From: JBGOUV01 sp041477815
Lineage (GTDB): Bacteria; Acidobacteriota; Terriglobia; Bryobacterales; JACQDG01
Direction of reading: 5' to 3'
Assembly (NCBI GenBank): GCA_041477815.1
Contig: JBGOUV010000065.1
Span: forward strand, 1 to 21,278
DNA length: 21,278 nucleotides
Shown in pieces: positions 6,558 through 12,506 of the stretch. Below the pieces are notes generated by a model that was given only the letters and a program-made list of their open reading frames with translations, searched no databases and was not told the origin of the DNA. A program made the translations under genes and the position numbers. Each line of letters opens with the position of its first letter. The first letter of the stretch is position 1.

Positions 6558-7378
6558 GCACTCCGGTCGCCCTCACGATTGCCGGCTCGGATCCCTCGGG
6601 CGGCGCCGGCATTCAAGCCGATCTTAAGACCTTCCACCAGTTCGGCGTCTACGGCATGAGTGTCATTACCCTACTTACGGTCCAAAACACCCAGCGGGTC
6701 GATGCCGTCGAGACCATGCCGGCCGACCTGGTCCGCCGGCAGCTTGAGGCCGTCCTCGAAGACATCCCGCCCCAGGCGGCCAAGACCGGCGCGCTGGGAT
6801 CGTCCGGGATCATCGAGGTGGTGGCCGGGTGCGCCGCGCGCTTCGGGTTTCCCCTGGTGGTCGACCCGGTGATGATCAGCAAACACGGCGCCCCGTTGAT
6901 GGACCCGGAGGCCCGCGATACGCTGGCGCGCCGCCTGCTGCCGCGCGCCTTCCTGGTAACGCCCAACCTGCCCGAGGCCGCGGTCCTGGCCGGCTTTGCG
7001 GTGGCCGACCCCGACGCCATGGAGCGCGCCGCCCGGGCGATCGCCGCGCTGGGACCGGCGGCGGTCCTGGTGAAAGGCGGCCACCTGGCGGGAGCGGCGG
7101 TGGACGTCCTGTATTACCAGGGGCAGATGCGCCATTTCACCGCGCCACGCCTGGGGCCGGGTGGCACACATGGAACTGGCTGTACCTATTCGGCGGCCAT
7201 TACCGCCTTGTTGGCGAAGGGCGGCGATCTGGGCGGGGCGATTGAAAGCGCCAAAGGCTTTATCACCCGGGCCATCGAGTCCAGCCCGGGCCTGGGCAAG
7301 GGCTGCGGCCCGGTGAACCACCACGCTGCGGTTGCCGGCGCCGAACCGCGACCGGGACGGAGCGGAGGGCGAGTCTAG
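6554..7378 (+). CDS. thiD: Hydroxymethylpyrimidine/phosphomethylpyrimidine kinase ThiD
   Basis: Phosphorylates HMP to HMP-P and then HMP-PP, the pyrimidine partner used by ThiE. A ribokinase-fold protein of 274 aa. Signatures: TIAGSDPSGGAGIQADLKTF at the N-terminus, FGVYGMSVIT, VVDPVMISKHG, TPNLPEAAVLAG, VLVKGGHL, and the anion hole/catalytic region GGTHGTGCTYSAAI (Cys210). ATG overlaps the thiO stop (ATGA), so the two are translationally coupled. The protein should end near NHHAAV; the last dozen residues (AEPRPGRSGGRV) are encoded by a REP-like repeat that runs over the 3' end and supplies the stop. Confidence 0.93.
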   Translation: MSTPVALTIAGSDPSGGAGIQADLKTFHQFGVYGMSVITLLTVQNTQRVDAVETMPADLVRRQLEAVLEDIPPQAAKTGALGSSGIIEVVAGCAARFGFPLVVDPVMISKHGAPLMDPEARDTLARRLLPRAFLVTPNLPEAAVLAGFAVADPDAMERAARAIAALGPAAVLVKGGHLAGAAVDVLYYQGQMRHFTAPRLGPGGTHGTGCTYSAAITALLAKGGDLGGAIESAKGFITRAIESSPGLGKGCGPVNHHAAVAGAEPRPGRSGGRV

Positions 7379-7507
7379 CTGAACCCTCCACTCCGTTGAA
7401 GACGCGGCGAAGAACCCGCGAAACTGCCCGGCCGCACCGGCCGCGTCTTCATCACACTTGGTGGGCCGCAGGCCCATGGGGCACTCCCTCATGGTCGCGG
7501 TTCGGTG
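7341..7507 (+). repeat. Composite inverted REP pair (REPIN/MITE-like), about 167 bp
   Basis: Two REP-like units face each other: ccgaaccgcgaccg... at 7341-7364 and its inverted counterpart at 7482-7507 (...ggtcgcggttcggtg). Between them lies a 12-bp perfect inverted repeat. The left unit forms the end of the thiD coding sequence and the right unit abuts the trpS promoter. A single unit at 1032-1057 shows the same family outside this pair. Paired inverted REPs are the layout known for REPINs, which are mobilised by RAYT transposases; no such transposase is in the window. Confidence 0.65.
7397..7451 (+). other. 12-bp perfect inverted repeat downstream of thiD
   Basis: tgaagacgcggc at 7397-7408 pairs perfectly with gccgcgtcttca at 7440-7451 around a 31-nt loop that itself holds ggccgcaccggcc. 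It follows the thiD stop and could end thiO-thiD transcription, but no T-run follows, so it is not a standard intrinsic terminator; it may just be the core of the REP pair. Confidence 0.5.
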
Positions 7508-7523
7508 GCGCGAGGGGGTGCGC

Positions 7524-7544
7524 TAAAATAGGAGGTTTCACCTC
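7524..7544 (+). promoter_or_regulatory. trpS -10 box and ribosome-site hairpin
   Basis: TAAAAT (7524-7529) is a good -10 box with only a weak -35 (ttcggt, 7501-7506, 17-nt spacing). AGGAGGT (7530-7536) follows at once, 14 nt before the trpS ATG, and GAGGT-TTC-ACCTC (7532-7544) forms a small hairpin that would mask it. If transcription starts near 7536 as the -10 predicts, the message would lack the AGGAGG, so either an upstream promoter is used or the site is not needed. Confidence 0.4.
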
Positions 7545-7550
7545 TTCGCT

Positions 7551-8537
7551 ATGAAACCACGCGTGTTTTCAGGGGTCCAGCCCTCCGGTAATCTGCACCT
7601 CGGCAACTACCTGGGGGCGCTGAAGAACTGGGCCCGGATACAGTATGACTACGAGAGTATCTTCTGCATCGTGGACCTGCACGCCATCACCGTGTACCAG
7701 GATCCGGCGGAGCTGCAGAAGAAGATCGAGGAGATCGCCGCGCTGTTTGTGGCCTCGGGGATCGACCCGGAGCATTGCGCCATCTTCGCGCAGTCGTCGG
7801 TGGCGGCTCACGTGGAGCTGGCCTGGGTGCTGACCTGCGTGGCGCCGGTGGGGTGGCTGACGCGGATGACCCAGTTCAAGGCCAAGTCCGAGCAGCAGGA
7901 GTCGGTGGGGTCCGGGTTGCTGATGTATCCGGTGCTGATGGCCGCCGACATTCTGCTGTACCAGGCGGCCATCGTGCCGGTGGGAGACGACCAGTCGCAG
8001 CACCTGGAACTGACCCGGGACATCGCCCAGAAGTTCAATTCGCTCTACGGCGACACGTTTGTGATCCCCCAGACCGCGCTGCCGACGGTGGGGGCGCGGG
8101 TGATGGGATTCGACGATCCGCTGTCCAAGATGAGCAAGTCGGCGCCGGGGTCGATGCATGCGGTGGCGCTGCTCGATCCGCCGGAGCGAATCAAGAAGGT
8201 CATCGGGCGGGCTACCACCGACACCAAGCCGGCGGTGGATTTCGACGGCCTGGGGCCGGGGGTGGAGAATCTGTTGAACATCTTCCAGGCTTTCAGCGGC
8301 TGGACGAACGACCAGATGCGCGCGCACTTCCACGGGCTGAACTACTCGGGGTTGAAGAAGCAGGTGACCGAGATGGTGGTGGCGGGCCTCGACCCGATCC
8401 AGAGGAAATACCGGGAGATCACCGGCGAGCCGGGGTACGTGCGGGGGCTGCTGCAGCGGGGGGCGGAGCGGGTGGCGCCTATTGCCAATGATACGGTGCG
8501 CACGGTCAAGCAGCGGACCGGGTTGTTTCTGGCGTGA
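7551..8537 (+). CDS. trpS: Tryptophanyl-tRNA synthetase
   Basis: Charges tRNA-Trp with tryptophan. 328 aa, the normal length for bacterial class Ic TrpRS. HIGH-type motif in SGNLHLGNYLGA near the N-terminus; KMSKS (193-197) in LSKMSKSAPGS. Other family stretches are CIVDLHAIT, VGDDQSQHLELTRDIA and the MYPVLMAADILLY specificity region. The ATG is the only good start. The next gene overlaps its stop (TGATG), so the two form one transcription unit. Confidence 0.96.
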   Translation: MKPRVFSGVQPSGNLHLGNYLGALKNWARIQYDYESIFCIVDLHAITVYQDPAELQKKIEEIAALFVASGIDPEHCAIFAQSSVAAHVELAWVLTCVAPVGWLTRMTQFKAKSEQQESVGSGLLMYPVLMAADILLYQAAIVPVGDDQSQHLELTRDIAQKFNSLYGDTFVIPQTALPTVGARVMGFDDPLSKMSKSAPGSMHAVALLDPPERIKKVIGRATTDTKPAVDFDGLGPGVENLLNIFQAFSGWTNDQMRAHFHGLNYSGLKKQVTEMVVAGLDPIQRKYREITGEPGYVRGLLQRGAERVAPIANDTVRTVKQRTGLFLA

Positions 8538-9253
8538 TGCTCGCCCGTTACTATGACGTGCTGGTCGACTGGGACCGGCGATTGCAGCGGGAGCTGCCGT
8601 TGCTCCAGAAGCTGGCGGCCGGACGGCGGGTGCTGGTGGCGGCGTGCGGGACCGGGGGACACCTGCCGGCGCTCGCCGCCGCGGGGTACGAGGCCGTGGG
8701 CATCGATGCGGACGCGGCCATGGTGGAGGCGGCGCGGGCCAAGGGGGCGGGGCGGGTGGAGCGGATGGCCCTGGAGCGGTGCTCGGAGCTGGGCCAGAGC
8801 TTCGACGCGGTGCTGTGTGTGGGCAACGTGCTGCCGAATCTGGCGGCGCCTCGCCAGATGGAGACGGCTATCTCCGAGATGTATGGAGTGCTCGGGCCGG
8901 GCGGCGTCTTCTTCACCCAGATCCTGAACTACGACCGGCGCTGGAAAGAGAAGACGCGGTTCTTTCCGGTGCTGTCGGGACGGAGGGGCGACGAAGAAGT
9001 CATCCTGTTCAAGTTTGCCGACTACGGCGGCTCCTACCTCGACTTCCATACCGTATTTCTGGTGCGGCAGGGCGGGGTTGGAGGCTGGGACTCGACCGTG
9101 GAGACCACGCGCCAGCGGCCGGTATTTCAGAAGGACCTGGAGAACGCCTGCCGGCTGGCCGGGTTCGGAAAGCTGGAGACCTGGGGCGGCTACGGCGGCG
9201 AGCCGTTCGACGTCCAGCGGTCGAGCGACCTGCTGCTGGCGGCGTGGAAATGA
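8537..9253 (+). CDS. SAM-dependent class I methyltransferase
   Basis: 238 aa. Rossmann-fold methyltransferase: motif I RVLVAACGTGGHLPAL (31-46), the acidic strand-2 end GIDAD (55-59) for SAM ribose, and the strand-4 region FDAVLCVGNVLPNL. The C-terminal half has a mixed beta pattern (ILNYDRRW, GSYLDFHTVFLV) seen in small-molecule methyltransferases of the Methyltransf_25/11 type. The substrate is unknown. Start ATG 8537 shares its first base with the trpS stop; a GTG at 8534 is also possible. Position behind trpS says little about function. A hairpin-rich repeat begins 4 nt after its stop. Confidence 0.8.
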   Translation: MLARYYDVLVDWDRRLQRELPLLQKLAAGRRVLVAACGTGGHLPALAAAGYEAVGIDADAAMVEAARAKGAGRVERMALERCSELGQSFDAVLCVGNVLPNLAAPRQMETAISEMYGVLGPGGVFFTQILNYDRRWKEKTRFFPVLSGRRGDEEVILFKFADYGGSYLDFHTVFLVRQGGVGGWDSTVETTRQRPVFQKDLENACRLAGFGKLETWGGYGGEPFDVQRSSDLLLAAWK

Positions 9254-9256
9254 AAC

Positions 9257-9372
9257 ACGTGGCGCAGGCTCTCAGCCTGCCGGGCCGAGACTCGTCCCGG
9301 CCCGGGACCGGCATAAGAACCGGAGCGCCGACACGAGTGTCGGCGCGGCAGACCAGGGTGTCTGCGCCACGT
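9257..9372 (+). repeat. 116-bp hairpin-rich element with terminal inverted repeats (MITE-like)
   Basis: Ends are acgtggcgcag (9257-9267) and ctgcgccacgt (9362-9372), a perfect 11-bp inverted pair. Inside are a 7-bp hairpin gcaggct/agcctgc (9264-9280), a GC-rich hairpin around cgggccgag...cggcccggg, and a 10-bp palindrome gcgccgacac/gtgtcggcgc (9325-9346). It fills the gap between the methyltransferase stop and the MFS start and holds no coding frame of its own. Its sequence is distinct from the aaccgcgacc repeats elsewhere in the window. Confidence 0.7.
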
Positions 9373-9397
9373 CTACCGGAGTGAAGCGCCTGCCCCT

Positions 9398-10663
9398 ATG
9401 AGCGCATCCCACTTTTCGGCGGCCGCCTATTACCGGCTGGTCCGGCGGAACGCGAACTTCCGGCGGCTGTGGGCGGCCCAGATCGTCAGCGAGCTGGGAG
9501 ACTGGTTCTACTCGGTGGCCATCTACGACCTGGTGCTGCGGCTGACCGGGTCGGCGCAGTGGGTAGGTTTGGCGGTGCTGCTGCAAGTGCTGCCGATGTT
9601 TCTGCTGGGACCGACGGCGGGGGCGGTCAACGACCGGGTGAGCCGGCGGGCAGCCATGATCGTGGCGGACCTGGCGCGGGCGGCGATCGTCCTGGCCATG
9701 ATCGTGGTGCAGACGCGGGAGCAGATTTGGCTGCTGTACGTGCTGCTGGGGCTGGAGGTGGCCACGGCGTCCTTTTTTGAGCCGGCGCGGAATGCGGTGA
9801 TCGCCAACATCGTCGGCGAGTCGGAGGTGATCGGGGCCAATGCCCTGTCCAGCGCCACCTGGTCGTTCAACCTGGCGGTGGGGGCGGGGGTCGGCGGATT
9901 GGTGGTGCACGCGCTCGGGCGGAACGCGGCGTTCGTGATCAACTCGCTGTCGTTTCTGGCTTCGGCGGCGTTGATCCTGCGCATGCGTTTCGAGGAGCCG
10001 CACCTGGAGGGACACCGGGATGTCAAGTGGGTCGACATACTGGGGCTGGGACCGATCGTGGAAGGGATACGGTACGTGAGAGGAGACGCGCGCCTGGCGT
10101 CCACGCTGTTTGTGAAGTGCGGGCTGGGGTTGTTGGGAGCCAACCTGGTGCTGCTGCCGCTGATCGGGGAGCGGGAGTTCCACGCCGGCGGAGCGGGAGT
10201 GTTGGGGATGAGCACCCTGTTCATGTTTCGCGGGGTGGGAGCCATCATCGGGCCGCTGGTGGGGGGCCGGTGGGCGGGGTCGGACCAGGCCCGGCTGCGG
10301 CGGGGGGTGCTGTTCGGCTTTTTAATGGCGGGCGTGTGCTACCTGCTGTTCAGCCGGGCGCCGTCGCTGGCGGTGGCGTCGGCTTGCGTGGCGGGGGCGC
10401 ATACGGGTGGCTCGATCGTGTGGGTGTTCTCCACTACCCTGCTGCAGATCAATACCGAAGATCGCTTTCGCGGGCGGATCTTCGCCGCGGATTTTGGCCT
10501 GCTGACGCTGTCCATCTCCGTCTCGGCTACGGCGGCGGGGGTGGCGATGGACCACGGTGTGGGGCCGCGGATGGTGGCGGCGGCTCTGGGGGGCGTCATG
10601 TTCGTCCCGGCGGGGTTGTGGTGGGTGGCGCAGCGGCTGTGGCGCGACCGGGCGGCCGGGTAG
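9398..10663 (+). CDS. MFS transporter, EntS/MFS_3-like exporter
   Basis: 421-aa polytopic membrane protein with about twelve hydrophobic segments. The N-terminus NFRRLWAAQIVSELGDWFYSVA is typical of the MFS_3 (EntS/MefA-like) drug or siderophore exporters. The loop between helices 2 and 3 has AVNDRVSRRAAMI, the MFS motif A position (G/A-x-x-x-D-R-x-x-R-R), and helix 5 has ATWSFNLAVGAGVGG. The cargo cannot be told. GGAG at 9378-9381 is 16 nt from the ATG, so initiation may be weak or driven from the repeat upstream. Its last 68 bp overlap the end of cysS on the opposite strand. Confidence 0.85.
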   Translation: MSASHFSAAAYYRLVRRNANFRRLWAAQIVSELGDWFYSVAIYDLVLRLTGSAQWVGLAVLLQVLPMFLLGPTAGAVNDRVSRRAAMIVADLARAAIVLAMIVVQTREQIWLLYVLLGLEVATASFFEPARNAVIANIVGESEVIGANALSSATWSFNLAVGAGVGGLVVHALGRNAAFVINSLSFLASAALILRMRFEEPHLEGHRDVKWVDILGLGPIVEGIRYVRGDARLASTLFVKCGLGLLGANLVLLPLIGEREFHAGGAGVLGMSTLFMFRGVGAIIGPLVGGRWAGSDQARLRRGVLFGFLMAGVCYLLFSRAPSLAVASACVAGAHTGGSIVWVFSTTLLQINTEDRFRGRIFAADFGLLTLSISVSATAAGVAMDHGVGPRMVAAALGGVMFVPAGLWWVAQRLWRDRAAG

Positions 10664-12062
10664 CGGCGGTGTATTTCCAGCGGGTGCCTTCCTTGGTGTC
10701 CTCCAGGATGACGCCCTTCGCCGCCAGATCCTGACGGAGGGCGTCCGCGCGGGCGAAGTCCCGACCCTTTTTGGCGGCCTGGCGGGAGGCAATGGCTTGC
10801 TCGATTTCCTCCTGCGACAGGCGACCCTCGCTGCGGGGTTCGAGGACATCGAAGATCTGGTCGAAGCGGGTCAGGAGGTCCAGGGCCTGGGGGCGGTTAG
10901 CGGCTGGGAATTCGCCGGCGTCCATCCAGGTGTTGGCCTGGCGCACGTACTCGAAGACGGCGCCCAGGGCTTGGGCGGTGTTGAGGTCCTCGTCGAGGCC
11001 GGATTCGAAGTCGCGGCGGGCCTGTTCGGCGGCGGCGGTGATTTTGGGATTTTCGCCGTCTTCGAGGCGGTCGGTCTGGAGGCGGAGGCGGAAATTGCGC
11101 AGGCGCTCGATGGCGGTAGCGGCGGACTTGACGGCGTCGAAGGTGAAGTTGAGCTGCTTGCGGTAGGGGACGGAGGCCAGCAGGTAACGCACCGCTTCGG
11201 GGGAGTATCCTTTGTCCAGCACGTCGCGGAGGGTATAGAAATTGCCCAGCGATTTGGACATCTTCTGGCCCTCGATGAGCAGGTGCTCGGCGTGGAGCCA
11301 GAGGCGGACGAAGGGCTTGCCGGTGACGCCTTCGGCCTGGGCGATCTCGTTTTCATGGTGGGGGAAGACCAGGTCGACGCCGCCGGTGTGGATGTCGAGG
11401 GTCTCGCCGAGGTACTTCTGGGCCATGACGGAGCACTCGATGTGCCAGCCGGGGCGGCCGGGGCCGAAGGGGGAGTCCCAGGAGGGCTCGCCGGGCTTGG
11501 AGGCCTTCCAGAGGACGAAGTCGCGGGCGTCGGCCTTCTCGTACTCGTCGACGTCGACGCGGGCGCCGGCGCGCATGCCGCCGAGGTCGATACGGGAGAG
11601 CTTGCCGTAGGCGGGGAAGCCGGCGATGCGGTAGTAGACCGAGCCATCGCTGACGTAGGTAAGGCCGCGCTCGCCGAGCTGGACGATGGAGTTCACCATG
11701 TCCGGAATGTGCTCGGTGGCGCGGACGACGCGCTCGGCAGGCTCCAGGCGCAGTTTGGCGGCGTCCTGTTCGAAGGCGGCGGTGTAGACGTCGGTATACT
11801 CGCGCAGGGACTGGCCGGCCAGGCCGGCGTTGCGGATGATCTTGTCCTCGACGTCGGTGATGTTCATGACGTGGTCGAGGGCGAAGCCGCGGTAGCGGAG
11901 GTAGCGGCGGAGGATGTCCTGAAAGGTGAAAGTGCGGAAGTTGCCGATGTGGACGTAATGATAGACGGTAGGGCCGCAGGTGTACATCCGGACGGTCCGG
12001 CCGTCCTGGGGGGCGAAGGACTCGAGCCGGCTGGTGAGCGTATTGAAGAAGTGCAGACCCAT
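10596..12062 (-). CDS. cysS: Cysteinyl-tRNA synthetase
   Basis: Charges tRNA-Cys with cysteine. 488 aa, class I. Zinc ligands Cys29 (MYTCGPTVY), Cys210 (WHIECSVMA), His235 and Glu239 (FPHHENE) are all present; HIGH motif HIGN at 38-41; KMSKS at 267-271 (EGQKMSKSLGN). The normal CysRS ending (LEDTKEGTRWK) is followed by about 25 extra residues rich in Pro, Ala and Thr that are encoded antisense to the MFS gene, so the stop was probably captured late. ATG 12062 is the natural start. A TATACT on the minus strand (12142-12147) may be its -10 box. No T-box leader is seen. Confidence 0.96.
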   Translation of the reverse strand: MGLHFFNTLTSRLESFAPQDGRTVRMYTCGPTVYHYVHIGNFRTFTFQDILRRYLRYRGFALDHVMNITDVEDKIIRNAGLAGQSLREYTDVYTAAFEQDAAKLRLEPAERVVRATEHIPDMVNSIVQLGERGLTYVSDGSVYYRIAGFPAYGKLSRIDLGGMRAGARVDVDEYEKADARDFVLWKASKPGEPSWDSPFGPGRPGWHIECSVMAQKYLGETLDIHTGGVDLVFPHHENEIAQAEGVTGKPFVRLWLHAEHLLIEGQKMSKSLGNFYTLRDVLDKGYSPEAVRYLLASVPYRKQLNFTFDAVKSAATAIERLRNFRLRLQTDRLEDGENPKITAAAEQARRDFESGLDEDLNTAQALGAVFEYVRQANTWMDAGEFPAANRPQALDLLTRFDQIFDVLEPRSEGRLSQEEIEQAIASRQAAKKGRDFARADALRQDLAAKGVILEDTKEGTRWKYTAATRPPGRATAAAPPTTTPPGRT

Positions 12063-12093
12063 GATCCGATGGTAACAGGCGGCTGACGCCGCT

Positions 12094-12126
12094 GGTGTTG
12101 GGTGATGGGTGTGGGGTGTTGGATGG
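12094..12126 (+). repeat. G/T-rich short repeat in the cysS 5' region
   Basis: A run of ggtgttgg, gtgatgg and gtgtgggg units with five G-tracts of 2-4 bases separated by short T/A-containing spacers. It lies 31 bp upstream of the cysS start, with the G-rich strand as template for cysS. It could form a two- or three-layer G-quadruplex, or may be slipped tandem repeat sequence. Confidence 0.5.
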
Positions 12127-12156
12127 TTGCCATAACGAAAAAGTATACGGGACGGC

Positions 12157-12186
12157 TTGACCCGCCGGTTGGTTTGCTTCTACACT
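12157..12186 (+). promoter_or_regulatory. Probable ilv operon promoter
   Basis: TTGACC (12157-12162), an 18-nt spacer and TACACT (12181-12186). It is the best sigma-70-like pair between cysS and the leader ORF. The predicted start is near 12193, which would put the leader ORF's GGAGG (12192-12196) at the extreme 5' end of the message; a start slightly upstream or a second promoter would ease this. Confidence 0.45.
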
Positions 12187-12205
12187 GGTCTGGAGGCATC
12201 GGGTA

Positions 12206-12418
12206 GTGCGGAAGTTGAACCAGAGACGCGGGATCATGAGACGGGGCCGGCCGGATCGAACGGTGCGGCCGCGCTGCAGCGGCGCCCGCCGCGAGCAGCC
12301 GCCGTCCAGGCCTGTCGTCGAGACAGCCGAGGAGCCCACCTCCAGTTCCGTCCCTTACGCGATCATCCGAATTAGCAGCGTCATCATTATTGTGGTCGGT
12401 GTACCCGGCCCCGGATGA
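12206..12418 (+). CDS. ilvL: Ile/Val-rich leader peptide of the ilv attenuator
   Basis: A 70-codon frame from GTG 12206 (GGAGG at 12192-12196, 9 nt upstream) to TGA 12416-12418. The N-terminal part is Arg-rich and of low complexity. The end is YAIIRISSVIIIVVGVPGPG: from 12362 to 12403, 10 of 14 codons are Ile (6) or Val (4). It is followed 26 nt later by a terminator and then by ilvB. This matches the E. coli ilv leader peptides in design (control codon run near the stop, Pro/Gly end). An internal ATG at 12236 would give 60 aa. The leader itself need not have a function beyond ribosome pausing when Ile-tRNA or Val-tRNA is short. Confidence 0.8.
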   Translation: MRKLNQRRGIMRRGRPDRTVRPRCSGARREQPPSRPVVETAEEPTSSSVPYAIIRISSVIIIVVGVPGPG

Positions 12419-12461
12419 GGCCTGCCAGGAGCGAAAATCCAGCAGCCGCCAGCCGGGGCCG
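12406..12461 (+). promoter_or_regulatory. Antiterminator pairing of the ilv attenuator
   Basis: cggccccgg (12406-12414, the last codons of the leader peptide) is exactly complementary to ccggggccg (12453-12461), which includes the inner 5' arm of the terminator. The two structures exclude each other. A ribosome stalled at the Ile codons would leave 12406-12414 free to pair and block termination; a ribosome at the TGA would cover it and let the terminator form. The pairing is seen in sequence; the regulatory order is inferred from known attenuators. Confidence 0.7.
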
Positions 12462-12494
12462 ATAAAGGGAACCCCCGGAGGCGGCATTTTTTTT
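12445..12494 (+). terminator. Intrinsic terminator (attenuator) in front of ilvB
   Basis: Outer stem gccgcc (12445-12450) with ggcggc (12480-12485), small internal bulge, inner stem ccgggg (12453-12458) with ccccgg (12473-12478), a 14-nt loop, then A and eight T residues (12487-12494). The T-run ends directly at the ilvB GGAG. Position between promoter and first structural gene marks it as an attenuator rather than an operon end. Confidence 0.88.
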
Positions 12495-12506
12495 GGAGCT
12501 AGGAAC

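Noticed and set aside
7380..7550. Replication origin at the skew change
   Set aside because: No DnaA-box cluster, AT-rich unwinding region, dnaA, dnaN or gyrB nearby.
10557..12086. A 509-codon plus-strand frame across cysS
   Set aside because: It is the mirror of cysS; the Gly/Val/Glu-rich text has no motifs, while cysS has all zinc ligands, HIGH and KMSKS.
12063..12506. T-box leader for cysS or ilvB
   Set aside because: No conserved T-box sequence is present; the coding leader with Ile/Val codons explains the terminator better.
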